NCBI GenBank assembly: GCA_023458055.1
Contig: JAEXAW010000016.1
Span: forward strand, 186,001-250,000
Direction of reading: 5' to 3'
Origin: Pseudomonadota bacterium
GTDB taxonomy: Bacteria; Pseudomonadota; Alphaproteobacteria; Sphingomonadales; Sphingomonadaceae
Length of the DNA: 64,000 bases
Both the position numbers and the translations under genes were made by a program. The stretch's first letter is position 1. Each line of letters begins with the position of its first letter. Positions 24,643-33,009 of this stretch are shown one piece after another. The notes under the pieces are model-generated. The model was not told the DNA's origin. It did no database searches and saw nothing but the letters and a program-made list of their open reading frames with translations.

Positions 24643-25626
24643 ATGGTTATGGTCGCGCTTCTCTCTAACCCCCGCTCGACGGGGAATCGCGCGATCCTTC
24701 CGCGCGTGAGGGAGTATTGCGCGGCCAATCCGGATATTTTCCATTATGAAGTCGAAGAAGCCGAACAGATCGGTCAGGCGTTCCGTACCATTGCGCTGGT
24801 GAAGCCGCGCGTGATTGTGATCAACGGCGGTGATGGCACCGTGCAATCGGCACTCACCGAATTGCATTCGGGCGGGCATTTCAATGGCAATCCGCCCCCG
24901 GTCGCGGTGCTGCCCAACGGCAAGACCAACCTCATCGCGCTCGATCTTGGCTCGGAAGGCGATCCGCTTGAGGCGCTCGCGCGCGTCATCGAGATCGCCA
25001 AGACCGACCTTGACGCGCATGTGATCCAGCGGGAACTGATCGCGCTTTCGAGCGGCGAGGGCGATAATCGCCCGGTGCTCGGCATGTTCCTCGGCGGGGC
25101 GGGCCTTGCCGAAGCGATCCTTTATTGCCGCGAGAAAATCTATCCGCTGGGCCTGCCCAACAGCATCAGCCATGTGATCGCGGCCTTCGCGGCGGTGGTC
25201 TCGATCCTGTTCCGCATCGGCGGCAAGATTTTGCCTGCCAAGCCCGAACCGGTGAGCGTATCACTCACCCGCGATGGCCAGATTCAGGGGCGCTTTTCGC
25301 TGTTGATTGTGACGACGCTGGAAAAGATGCTGTTCAACTTCAAACCCTCGGACACCGCCAACGGAAGCAGCGGCCTCGGCCGCATGAAGCTGGTCGCGGT
25401 CGATCAGGATTTGGGCGCACTGGTCAAGGTCGGGATTGCGGGCGCACTTGGTAAGTTCGGGCGCGAGAAGATGAATGGCGTCCATTTCCAGAGCGGCGAT
25501 ACCATCCGCATTGAAGGCGACCGCAGCAATGTGGTGCTTGACGGCGAAGTGTTTGAAGCGCTGCATGACCGGCCGATCATTTTGAAATCGACGCCGCCGG
25601 TTCCGTTTCTCAGCCTCGCGGCCTGA
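24643..25626 (+). CDS. Diacylglycerol/sphingoid kinase family protein (YegS-like)
   Basis: 327 aa. N-terminal nucleotide-binding domain with SNPRSTGN near residue 8, INGGDGTVQSALTEL near residue 60 (the GGDGT phosphate-binding motif) and VLPNGKTNLIALDLG; the C-terminal beta-sandwich ends with FQSGDTIRIEGDRSNVVLDGEVFE. Members phosphorylate diacylglycerol or sphingoid bases/ceramide. Next to a Tam41-like gene (12-bp gap) and close to the sphingolipid genes, both phosphatidic acid and sphingolipid phosphate formation are plausible; the sequence does not decide. Confidence 0.88.
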   Translation: MVMVALLSNPRSTGNRAILPRVREYCAANPDIFHYEVEEAEQIGQAFRTIALVKPRVIVINGGDGTVQSALTELHSGGHFNGNPPPVAVLPNGKTNLIALDLGSEGDPLEALARVIEIAKTDLDAHVIQRELIALSSGEGDNRPVLGMFLGGAGLAEAILYCREKIYPLGLPNSISHVIAAFAAVVSILFRIGGKILPAKPEPVSVSLTRDGQIQGRFSLLIVTTLEKMLFNFKPSDTANGSSGLGRMKLVAVDQDLGALVKVGIAGALGKFGREKMNGVHFQSGDTIRIEGDRSNVVLDGEVFEALHDRPIILKSTPPVPFLSLAA

Positions 25627-25638
25627 TCGTACGGATTC

Positions 25639-26526
25639 ATGATTAAATTGCAGGAGTTGATGGCGGCGCAGCTCGCCAAGCCGGTGAACCCGCGCGTGAC
25701 CACGATGGCGGCGGCGCTGGCCGCGCGCTATCCGGATGCGGCGCGCGCGGTGCTGTTTTACGGCTCATGCCTGCGCGAAAGCCAACTCGACGGGCTGATG
25801 CTCGATTTTTACCTGATCGTGTCGGATTATGAGGCGGCTTACGGCAAAGGCTGGTTTGCCTATGCGAACCGCCTGCTCCCGCCCAATGTCTTTCCGTTCG
25901 CGCATCAGGATGACGAGGGCGAACTGGTCGCCAAATATGCGGTGCTGAGCGAAGCGGATTTTGCGCGGCTCTGTTCGACGCAGGCGGGCGATGTGTCGGT
26001 ATGGGCGCGCTTTGCCCAGCCGACCCGGCTGGTGTGGGCGGCAGACCGCGGCGCGCAAGAGACGGTCGAGCAAGCCGTTGCGGCGGCTCCGGTCACGCTC
26101 GCGACCTTTGCGCAGCCAATGATGGCGGAGGCGTCCGCCGATCCTCTTGCTATCTGGCGTACCGGCTTTGACCTCACCTACAGCGCCGAATTGCGCGCCG
26201 AACGCAAGGGCCGTTCGACATCGATTGTCGATTTCGATCCCGCTTACTACCGCGCGCTGACGGCGGCGCTGCCTGAATTGTCGCCCTTATCCCGTGAACG
26301 GGCCGAAGCGCGATGGGCGAGCTTCCGCCGCCGCGGCAAGGCGCTGACCCTCGCGCGGCTCGCCAAGGCGACCACTACCTATGCGGGCGGGATCGATTAT
26401 ATCGCCTGGAAAATCAACCGCCACGCCGGCACGCAAATCGCGGTCAAGGACTGGCAGCGCAAATGGCCGATCATGGGCGCGCTTACGATGCTGCCGAAAC
26501 TGTTCCGGAGCGGGGCGATTAAGTAA
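25639..26526 (+). CDS. Tam41-like nucleotidyltransferase, candidate CDP-diacylglycerol synthase
   Basis: 295 aa. LFYGSCLRESQLDGLMLDFY looks like a nucleotidyltransferase core, a Gly-Ser motif followed by hydrophobic-Asp-Phe. Downstream, WFAYANRLLPPNVFPF, LVAKYAVLSEADFARL and WARFAQPTRLVW correspond in order to the blocks of mitochondrial Tam41 (Trp-x-x-x-Asn, Ile-Lys-Tyr-Gly-Val, Leu-x-x-Arg-x-x-Lys-Pro). Tam41 converts phosphatidic acid and CTP to CDP-DAG. It follows a lipid-kinase gene by 12 bp, so a kinase-cytidylyltransferase pair (DAG to PA to CDP-DAG) is suggested. The alignment is from memory of the family and needs a profile search. Confidence 0.65.
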   Translation: MIKLQELMAAQLAKPVNPRVTTMAAALAARYPDAARAVLFYGSCLRESQLDGLMLDFYLIVSDYEAAYGKGWFAYANRLLPPNVFPFAHQDDEGELVAKYAVLSEADFARLCSTQAGDVSVWARFAQPTRLVWAADRGAQETVEQAVAAAPVTLATFAQPMMAEASADPLAIWRTGFDLTYSAELRAERKGRSTSIVDFDPAYYRALTAALPELSPLSRERAEARWASFRRRGKALTLARLAKATTTYAGGIDYIAWKINRHAGTQIAVKDWQRKWPIMGALTMLPKLFRSGAIK

Positions 26527-26539
26527 AATTTGTCTCTTG

Positions 26540-26605
26540 GACGCCCTTCGACAGGCTTAGGCCTTCGGGTAAAAGATCCGTAGTGCTGAGCTTGTCGAAG
26601 CACGG
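26540..26605. repeat. Intergenic inverted repeat
   Basis: CCCTTCGACAGGCTTAG and CTGAGCTTGTCGAAG form an imperfect stem around about 30 nt. A common type of bacterial intergenic palindrome, here between convergent genes, where it may serve as a bidirectional terminator. Confidence 0.7.
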
Positions 26606-26616
26606 GGCTGACCGCT

Positions 26617-26982
26617 CTACCCAATCAACCCCTCAACCGCATCGGTGAGCGCGGCGCAGGTGAACGGTTTTTCGAGCAGCACATAGCCCTCCAGCCGACG
26701 CGGGTCGGTGTCGCCAATTTCGGCGCTCATGAAGAGGATGGGAAGGTCGGGCGCAATCGCGAGTGCGGCATCCTTCAAATCCGCGCCATTGATATGCGGC
26801 ATGGTGACATCGCTCAGCAGCATATCGGGGCGTTCGCCCGCTGAAAGCCGCGCCAGCATCTCGCGTCCATCCTCGAAGGTCACGACCAGATGGCCGCAAT
26901 CTTCGAGCAGATCGCCGGTGGCCGCGAGGATACGCGGGTCGTCGTCGACGATATAGACGGTGCGGGGCGCGCGCGATGTCAC
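26617..26982 (-). CDS. Single-domain response regulator (CheY-like receiver)
   Basis: 121 aa from a GTG at 26982, four bases after the spt stop; an in-frame TTG at 27000 would overlap spt. Complete receiver: VYIVDDDPRI acidic pair, phospho-acceptor in LLSDVTMPH, FMSAEI switch Ser, LLEKPF Lys. There is no output domain. Its cognate kinase is not adjacent; the link to spt is by likely co-transcription only, and its target is unknown. Confidence 0.85.
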   Translation of the reverse strand: MTSRAPRTVYIVDDDPRILAATGDLLEDCGHLVVTFEDGREMLARLSAGERPDMLLSDVTMPHINGADLKDAALAIAPDLPILFMSAEIGDTDPRRLEGYVLLEKPFTCAALTDAVEGLIG

Positions 26983-26986
26983 GGGA

Positions 26987-28246
26987 TCAGATAATCCCAA
27001 CCTTCTTGCCTGCGGCTTCGAACATGCCGAGGATTTCCTGCACCTGATCCGCCGTATGTTCGGCGCAGAGCGAGCAGCGCAGCAGCGTCATATTGGCTGG
27101 CGTCGCGGGCGGGCGGGCGAGGTTGACGTAGAGCCCTTCGGCGAGGAGCGCTTCCCACATCGCCGCGCCGCGTTCGAGGTCGGGCATGATGACGGCAATG
27201 ATCGCCGATTGCGGCGTTTCGGTGCCCAGCTCGAACCCAAGCTTCTTAAGCCCGGCATGCAGCGTCTTTGAATTTTCCCACAAATGCGCGCGCTTGTTGG
27301 AGCCATGCATCAGCTTGCGGATCGAGGTCGCGGCGGTCGCGACCACACTCGGCGGGAGCGAGGCGGTGAACACATAAGGGCGACAGACGAGGCGCATGAT
27401 TTCAAACTTGGGATGATTGGACACGCAGAAACCGCCGACCGTGCCGACCGACTTGGAGAAGGTGCCGATGACGAAATCGACATCGTCGAGCACACCCTGA
27501 TCTTCGGCAACGCCGCGCCCGTTGGGGCCGATAAAACCCATCGAGTGCGCTTCATCGACCAGCACCATCGCGCCATTATCCTTGGCGACCTTGATCATCT
27601 CTTTCAAAGGCGCAATGTCGCCAAGCATCGAATAGACGCCTTCCAAAACGACTAGCTTGCCCGCGCCTTCGGGGATGCGCTTCAGGCGCTTTTCCATCGC
27701 ATCGATGTCATTATGCTTGAACGGCACAATCTCGGCATTGCCCATCGCGCAGCCGTCCCAGATTGAGGCGTGGCTATCAATATCGAGCACGACATAATCG
27801 CCCTTGCCCGCAATCGTCGAAATGATGCCGAGGTTCGCCTGATAGCCGGTGGAAAAGACCATCGCATGGTCCATCCCGTAAAATTCCTTGAGCGCCTCTT
27901 CGCATTCCTTGTGGCCCTGATAGGTGCCATTCAAAACGCGGCTCCCGGTGGTGCCCGCACCAAACTCTTCGAGCGCCTGCTTGCCCGCCGCGACCACATC
28001 CTCGTCGAACGTCATGCCCATATAATTATAGGTGCCAAGCAGGATGGTGCGCTTGCCGTTACAGATGGCGACGGTCGGCGATTCCACCTTCTCCATGACG
28101 AGCGAAAACGGATCCTTGACCCCGCTCGCGAGCAAAGCCTCGCGCTGCTGGATCAGCGGATCGAATTTGGAGAAGAGGTCGCCGCCAATCTCGGGGCCGA
28201 GCTTTTGTTCGGCGGGATCATTGGGGGTTTCGATTGAATCGCTCAT
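26987..28246 (-). CDS. spt: Serine palmitoyltransferase
   Basis: 419 aa. PLP-dependent alpha-oxoamine synthase condensing serine with an acyl thioester to 3-ketosphinganine, first step of bacterial sphingolipid synthesis. Closely resembles the Sphingomonas paucimobilis enzyme (420 aa): LLGTYNYMGMTFD, FSTGYQANLGIIST, VLDIDSHASIWDGC, LVDEAHSMGFIGPNGRG (PLP-contacting Asp), the PLP-Lys motif GTFSKSVGTVGGF and RPPATPANMTLLRCS. Encoded downstream of an acyl carrier protein and a ceramide-reductase-like gene on the same strand. Confidence 0.96.
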   Translation of the reverse strand: MSDSIETPNDPAEQKLGPEIGGDLFSKFDPLIQQREALLASGVKDPFSLVMEKVESPTVAICNGKRTILLGTYNYMGMTFDEDVVAAGKQALEEFGAGTTGSRVLNGTYQGHKECEEALKEFYGMDHAMVFSTGYQANLGIISTIAGKGDYVVLDIDSHASIWDGCAMGNAEIVPFKHNDIDAMEKRLKRIPEGAGKLVVLEGVYSMLGDIAPLKEMIKVAKDNGAMVLVDEAHSMGFIGPNGRGVAEDQGVLDDVDFVIGTFSKSVGTVGGFCVSNHPKFEIMRLVCRPYVFTASLPPSVVATAATSIRKLMHGSNKRAHLWENSKTLHAGLKKLGFELGTETPQSAIIAVIMPDLERGAAMWEALLAEGLYVNLARPPATPANMTLLRCSLCAEHTADQVQEILGMFEAAGKKVGII

Positions 28247-28257
28247 AACGTCTTCTT

Positions 28258-28358
28258 ATCCTTCATCGTCACCCTGAACTTGTTTCAGGGTCCATAGGTC
28301 CCGCGCTATCGAGGGACCACTGCCTTATGGATGCTGAACCGAGTTCAGCATGACGGTT
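28258..28358. repeat. Two intergenic hairpins between acp and spt
   Basis: CACCCTGAACTTGTTTCAGGG and GCTGAACCGAGTTCAGCATGA are short inverted repeats that frame this 116-bp gap. If acp and spt are one transcript, these hairpins lie within it and could adjust relative expression. Confidence 0.65.
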
Positions 28359-28362
28359 GATT

Positions 28363-28605
28363 TCAACCTTTCAGCTTCTCCACCGCATCGACCAATTGGC
28401 CAACCGTTTCGATTTCCGCCTGCTGGTTCATCGAGATGATGATGTCGAATTCATCCTCGATCGCCGCGACAAAATCCATCACGGTGAGGCTGTCCCATTC
28501 AAGATCGCCCGCAAAGGTGGTGGCTTCGTTAAGCGCCACGCCCTTCTTGTTGAACGGTTCAATCTGCGCCTTGATCGCTTCATAAGTGGCGGCACGGTCG
28601 GCCAT
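28363..28605 (-). CDS. acpR: Acyl carrier protein of the sphingolipid cluster
   Basis: 80 aa from ATG 28605, 10 bases behind AAGGA. The phosphopantetheine Ser is in LEWDSLTVMDFVA; further helices DEFDIIIS and ETVGQLVDAVEKLKG complete the ACP fold. In Caulobacter an ACP gene (acpR) next to spt is needed for sphingolipid synthesis; the equivalent position supports the same role, delivering the acyl chain to Spt. The symbol is given by that analogy. Confidence 0.88.
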   Translation of the reverse strand: MADRAATYEAIKAQIEPFNKKGVALNEATTFAGDLEWDSLTVMDFVAAIEDEFDIIISMNQQAEIETVGQLVDAVEKLKG

Positions 28606-28689
28606 AGGATGCATGTCCTTATCGTTGATTTATGATGCGGACGTCATGCCGCGATTGGGGGGGCTATGGCAAGTGATTGCGGCAAAAGT

Positions 28690-28896
28690 GGGGTGATAAA
28701 ATGCCTTCTCCCCCTTGTGGGAGAAGGCTATGGAGCCTTACTGAGCGTTAGCGAAGTTAGGCGCAGTTGGATGAGGGGTGCGAGCCAAAGGCTCGCGCGA
28801 TTGCCAACGGCAATCGCTTACCCCTCTCCCAGCTTCGACTAAACTCACTGCGTTCGTTAAGTCTTCTCAACCCTCTCCCACAAGGGGAGAGGGGCG
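28690..28896. repeat. Repeat-rich gap between cerR-like gene and acp
   Basis: CTTCTCCCCCTTGTGGGAGAAG forms a hairpin (about 28702-28728), and CCCTCTCCCACAAGGGGAGA forms another (about 28870-28893). Smaller stems such as CGAGCCAAAGGCTCG and TTGCCAACGGCAA occur between. No gene. Confidence 0.7.
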
Positions 28897-29820
28897 TTAC
28901 TTCATCCACCCTTCGGCCCGATACCACTCCGCCGCCGCTTTCAACCCATCCTCGGTTGCAATCTGCGGTTGCCATAATTGCTGGGGCGGGCGCTTGTCCG
29001 CACGCACCACCCAATCGGGATGGCACATATAGGCGACACGGTCGGCGGTGAGTTTGGCCTTGCCGCGCCGCACCAAGCGGTCGCCGCGCGCGCCCCAGTT
29101 CATCGCCCAGCGCGGGAGGGCGAGGGTGGAGACTTTTCGCCCCACCGCCTTCCCCAGCGCACGGGCAAAGTCCTGATGCGACCAGCCATCGGGATGGCCG
29201 TCATCAATCTCGTAAATCTGCGCCACGCTTTCCTCGCGGTCGGTTGCCAGCGCGAGGAGGAGGCGGGCAAGGTCACTCACTTCAATCGCCGACATGCGTC
29301 CGCCCGGCGGCAGCAGCACTAAGCCCGACGCGGCCATTTTGAACATTTCGAACATCTCGGTATCGGCGGGGCCATAGATAGCGGGCGGCCGCACGATGGT
29401 CCAATCGAGCCCGCTCGCCTGCACCACGGTTTCGCCGCGCGCCTTCGATCCGCCATAAACCGACAGATCAGGTTCGCGCGCCGACAGCGAGGAGACATGG
29501 ACGAAACGGCTCACGCCCGCTTCCTTGGCCGCCTCGACCATGGCGAGCGTGCCCGCGACATTGCCTGCCTCGAACCCGGCTTTGTCGGGCGCGTTCACCA
29601 CGCCCGCAATGTGGATCACCGCATCGGTCCCGGTTGCGAGTTCGACCAGCGAGGCCTTGTCATCAAGCGCGCCGCGTACCCAGGTCACGCCGGGCTGCGC
29701 GGGTTGCTCGCGCCGGGTCAGCGCGCGCACGGTAAAGCCTTGTTCAAGCGCGAGGCGGATCGTGGTCTTGCCGACAAAGCCGGTGCCGCCGGTGATCGCA
29801 AGGGTGGGTTTGTCGCTCAT
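28897..29820 (-). CDS. cerR: NAD-dependent epimerase/dehydratase, candidate 3-ketoceramide reductase
   Basis: 307 aa. Extended SDR: GGTGFVGKTTIRLAL dinucleotide-binding loop at residues 10-25, HIAGVVNAP, SSLSAREPDLSVYGGSKARG with the Tyr-x-x-x-Lys pair, and IVRPPAIYGP. In Caulobacter an SDR of this type beside spt and acpR reduces the 3-keto group of the sphingolipid intermediate (CerR). Same neighbourhood here, hence the symbol; function is by analogy. The start ATG overlaps the proB stop, so it is translated from the proB transcript. Confidence 0.78.
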   Translation of the reverse strand: MSDKPTLAITGGTGFVGKTTIRLALEQGFTVRALTRREQPAQPGVTWVRGALDDKASLVELATGTDAVIHIAGVVNAPDKAGFEAGNVAGTLAMVEAAKEAGVSRFVHVSSLSAREPDLSVYGGSKARGETVVQASGLDWTIVRPPAIYGPADTEMFEMFKMAASGLVLLPPGGRMSAIEVSDLARLLLALATDREESVAQIYEIDDGHPDGWSHQDFARALGKAVGRKVSTLALPRWAMNWGARGDRLVRRGKAKLTADRVAYMCHPDWVVRADKRPPQQLWQPQIATEDGLKAAAEWYRAEGWMK

Positions 29821-30905
29821 AGCATGACCATATGGTCACGATGGACGAAGGCTGCACGGGGGGGCGAGCCTAATTTTTCGCCAATCGCCGCGCTGGAAAG
29901 GCCGGCTATCGCATGGCCGTCGCGGCTGTCATATTCGGCAAGGCCGCGCGCGATAAGGCCATCGGGGCCGATGATATCGACCACATCGCCGCGCTCGAAC
30001 TTGCCCTCGACGCGGGTGATCCCCGCCGGGAGCAGGCTCTTGCCGCCGCCGAGCGCCTTCGCCGCGCCCGCATCAATATGGAGCGCCCCCTTGGCGGTGA
30101 GCCGCCCGGCGAGCCAGCCTTTACGCGCGCGGGTCGGAGGGGCAGCCAAAAAGCGCGTGCCACCTTCGCCCCGCGCGAGTCGAGCGAGGGGGTTATCATG
30201 CAGGCCCGACACGATGATCAGATCAACGCCCGCCTTGGTCGCAATCTTCGCGGCTTGCAGCTTGGAGACCATGCCGCCCGAGCCCATGCCGCTCGCGCTG
30301 TCGCTGCTCGCCATCGCTTCGATGGCGGGGGTGAGCGCCGCGATTTCGGTAAGCCGCGTCGCCTCAGGGTTGGTCTTGGGATTGGCGGTGTAGAGGCCAT
30401 CAACATCGGACAGCAGGATCACGGCCTTCGCTCCCGCCGCCTGCGCCACCCGCGCGGCCAAGCGGTCATTGTCGCCGAAGCGGATTTCCTGTGTTGCGAC
30501 CGAATCATTTTCATTGACCACCGGCACGACGCCCAAACTTAGCAGCCGGTCAAAGGTCGCGCTGGCATTCAGGAAACGGCGGCGGTCTTCAAGATCATCG
30601 AGCGTCACCAGCATCTGTGCGGCAGTAAGCCCCTGCGCCGCCAACAACTCCGCCCACACGCCCGCGAGCGTAATCTGCCCCACGGCGGCGGCGGCCTGCG
30701 CATCTTCCAAACTGGCCCGCCCGCCTTTGGGCAGGTCGAGGCGGCGGGCGCCAAGCGCGATGGCGCCGGAGGAGACGATGACAATGCGTTCGCCGTTGCG
30801 AGTGCGCGCGGCAATGTCGGCGACCAGGCTTTCGAGCCAGTCGCGGCGCACGGTCCCATCGGGCGCGACAAGCAGCGCCGAACCGACTTTAATGACGGTG
30901 CGCAT
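29817..30905 (-). CDS. proB: Glutamate 5-kinase
   Basis: 362 aa. First step of proline synthesis. Amino acid kinase domain: VIKVGSALLV, VSSGAIALGARRL, VVPVVNENDSVATQEI, FGDNDRLAARVA, LLSDVDGLYTANP and GSGGMVSKLQAA; a C-terminal PUA domain starts near residue 275 (GALHIDAGAAKAL). Lies in the conserved order rplU-rpmA-GNAT-obgE-proB on the - strand. Confidence 0.95.
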   Translation of the reverse strand: MRTVIKVGSALLVAPDGTVRRDWLESLVADIAARTRNGERIVIVSSGAIALGARRLDLPKGGRASLEDAQAAAAVGQITLAGVWAELLAAQGLTAAQMLVTLDDLEDRRRFLNASATFDRLLSLGVVPVVNENDSVATQEIRFGDNDRLAARVAQAAGAKAVILLSDVDGLYTANPKTNPEATRLTEIAALTPAIEAMASSDSASGMGSGGMVSKLQAAKIATKAGVDLIIVSGLHDNPLARLARGEGGTRFLAAPPTRARKGWLAGRLTAKGALHIDAGAAKALGGGKSLLPAGITRVEGKFERGDVVDIIGPDGLIARGLAEYDSRDGHAIAGLSSAAIGEKLGSPPRAAFVHRDHMVML

Positions 30906-30917
30906 CTAGCTCTCTCT

Positions 30918-31073
30918 AAAATTCCTCCCCGGAACGGGGAGGGGGACCATGCGAAGCATGGTGGAGGGGATTGTAAACACCAAGCTCGCGTATTTCATCC
31001 CCTCCACCACATCTCCCGTCACACTGTGTGTGCCGCTCGTGCGGTCCCCCTCCCCGTTCCGGGGAGGAATTTT
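30918..31073. repeat. Large inverted repeat between obgE and proB
   Basis: Perfect 31-bp arms at 30918-30948 and 31043-31073, each itself palindromic (CCTCCCCG-GAA-CGGGGAGG). Between them lie ATGC-GAA-GCAT and CCGC-TCGT-GCGG mini-hairpins flanked by CTCCACC and GGTCCCCCTCCCC linkers. The linkers match those of the repeat block at 33908-34373, so both belong to one family. Confidence 0.85.
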
Positions 31074-31081
31074 GAGGTGTG

Positions 31082-32122
31082 TCACAACGGCGACCACGCT
31101 TGTTCTCCGCCTTCGTCATCCGCTTCGTCCGCCTTATTCACGTTGATATAGCTCGAGAGTTTGTCTAGCACCGCGTCCAATCCCTCGCCGGTCGCGCCGG
31201 ACAGCGGCAGCACATCCGCCGCGCCTTCGGCTTTCAATTCTGCAGAGAGCGCCGCGATCAATTCTTCGTCGAGCAAATCGGCCTTGTTGAGTGCAACCAC
31301 CTGCGGCTTGTCCTCCAGCCCCGCGCCATAGGCTTCGAGTTCGCCCTGGACGATGCGGTAGGCTTCTGCGGGGTCTTCGCCATGGCCATCGACGAGGTGG
31401 AGGAGAACGCGGCAACGCTCGATATGGCCCAAAAAACGGTCGCCGATGCCAGCGCCTTCCGCCGCGCCTTCGATCAGGCCCGGAATATCGGCGATGACAA
31501 ATTCCTTGCCGCGATGGCTGACCACGCCCAACTGCGGGCGGAGCGTGGTGAAGGGATAATCGCCGACCTTGGCCTTGGCGTTGGTGACCGCATTGATGAA
31601 GGTCGATTTGCCCGCGTTCGGCAATCCGACCAACCCCACATCAGCGAGCAGTTTGAGGCGCAGCCACACCCACATTTCCTCGCCCGGCCAGCCGGTGCCA
31701 TGTTGCCTTGGGGCGCGGTTGGTCGAGGTTTTATAGCTTGCATTGCCGCGCCCGCCATCGCCGCCGCGCAGGAATATTTGGCGCTGCCCCGCCTTGGTGA
31801 AATCGGCGAGGATGGTTTCCTTGTCTTCGGACAGCACTTGCGTTCCGATTGGCACCTTGACGACCAAGTCGTCTCCGCCCGCGCCGGTGCGGTCACGGCC
31901 CGCGCCACCATGGCCGCGTTGCGCTTTGAAATGCTGGGTATAGCGAAAGTCGATGAGCGTGTTCAGCCCTTCGACCGCTTCGAAAATAATGTCGCCGCCC
32001 TTGCCGCCATTGCCGCCGTCGGGGCCGCCATATTCGACATATTTTTCACGCCGGAACGAAACCGCCCCGCCGCCGCCCGCACCGGACTTGAGATAAATTT
32101 TGGCTTGATCGAGAAAATGCAT
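31082..32122 (-). CDS. obgE: Obg family GTPase
   Basis: 346 aa. Ribosome-associated GTPase of 50S assembly and stress control. N-terminal Gly-rich Obg fold (LKSGAGGGGAVSFRREK, GGDGGRGNASYK) to about residue 158; G domain with GLPNAGKSTFINAV (G1), ADIPGLIEGAAEGAGIG (G3 and switch II), ALNKADLLD (G4) and LSGATGEGL (G5). C-terminal tail short and acidic. Normal length. Confidence 0.96.
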   Translation of the reverse strand: MHFLDQAKIYLKSGAGGGGAVSFRREKYVEYGGPDGGNGGKGGDIIFEAVEGLNTLIDFRYTQHFKAQRGHGGAGRDRTGAGGDDLVVKVPIGTQVLSEDKETILADFTKAGQRQIFLRGGDGGRGNASYKTSTNRAPRQHGTGWPGEEMWVWLRLKLLADVGLVGLPNAGKSTFINAVTNAKAKVGDYPFTTLRPQLGVVSHRGKEFVIADIPGLIEGAAEGAGIGDRFLGHIERCRVLLHLVDGHGEDPAEAYRIVQGELEAYGAGLEDKPQVVALNKADLLDEELIAALSAELKAEGAADVLPLSGATGEGLDAVLDKLSSYINVNKADEADDEGGEQAWSPL

Positions 32123-32195
32123 GGAGGCCGCTTTATGCGAAAGGGGAGGGAAAGGCTAGGGTAGGTCGTTTGACTGATGCGTGACCACATATTTT

Positions 32196-32292
32196 CGTCA
32201 TTCCCCGGCTTGACCGGGGAATCCATCACCTAAGCAAGCGGTTTGCGGCGCGGTCAGGTGATGGATTCCCGCTTGCGCGGGAACGACGGAGT
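32196..32292. repeat. Intergenic palindromic repeat pair, copy of the 9474-9568 family
   Basis: TCATTCCCCGGCTTGACCGG followed by GGAATCCATCACCT and, after a 25-bp spacer, AGGTGATGGATTCC and GCTTGCGCGGGAACGACGG. Same layout as before bcp, with arms of different sequence. Confidence 0.75.
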
Positions 32293-32335
32293 TTTGAAGG
32301 GCAACGGTTTGCGAGAAAGGTTCAGCCTCGGACCA

Positions 32336-32953
32336 TCAACAACAATCCTTCGCCGCGTCCGGTGCCAGTTCACCAAACTGGACCAATGACTCTCTCAGCG
32401 CCCGCGAGGCAATATCGCGCGCGGCGGTACGGGGGAGACCGAGGGCGTCGGCCATGGGCTTGCCGATCATCGCATCGCCCAGCGCCATCAATACGAGTTG
32501 CAGCGTATCTTCATGCACCGGGCGGTCCGCATGGCCGCCTTCCGCTATCTGGTCAACGAGACGGTGGATCGCCTCGACAATCGGCGCGAGCGCGTCATGA
32601 TTGCCCGAAAGGATCATCCAGCTGACCAACGCCCCGGCGCCGCCACTGTCAAACGCGTCGAAAGTCAGGTTGACCACATCGCGCGGATCCTCGCCGCCCG
32701 TCGCGCGCTTTTCAAGGATCATCGCGCCGATGGTGTCGCACACCGATTCGGCAAGATGCGCTGCGAGCGCCTTCTGCAAATCGAGCGCGCTGCCGAAATG
32801 ATGGAGGAGGTTGGCATGGGTGCGCCCGATACGCGCGGCGACGGCTTTCAGCGTCACCGCCTGCGGCCCTGCATCGACCAACAGCTCGCGCGCGGCCGTT
32901 AATGCGGCCAAGCGGCTTTCTTCGGGGCTCAGGCGCTTTTTAACTATTGACAT
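32336..32953 (-). CDS. TetR family transcriptional regulator
   Basis: 205 aa. N-terminal helix-turn-helix: LTAARELLVDAGPQAVTLKA followed by AARIGRTHANLLHHFGS; the remainder is a helical ligand-binding domain ending with a CC pair. Divergent from the metal-dependent hydrolase gene with only 56 bp between start codons, so it probably controls that gene and itself. TTGACA at 32947-32952, within its own start region, could be the -35 of the hydrolase promoter. Confidence 0.88.
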   Translation of the reverse strand: MSIVKKRLSPEESRLAALTAARELLVDAGPQAVTLKAVAARIGRTHANLLHHFGSALDLQKALAAHLAESVCDTIGAMILEKRATGGEDPRDVVNLTFDAFDSGGAGALVSWMILSGNHDALAPIVEAIHRLVDQIAEGGHADRPVHEDTLQLVLMALGDAMIGKPMADALGLPRTAARDIASRALRESLVQFGELAPDAAKDCC

Positions 32954-33009
32954 CTATGTAAGTAATTCCCAATCTCGACCTAACGATACCATTGTTTCGG
33001 GAGCACGCA

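Noticed and set aside
23968..25173. N-terminal extension of lptF to 816 aa
   Set aside because: The upstream part is antisense to the DUF2141 and lipid-kinase genes and has no LptF similarity; an absence of stops is common in GC-rich antisense frames.
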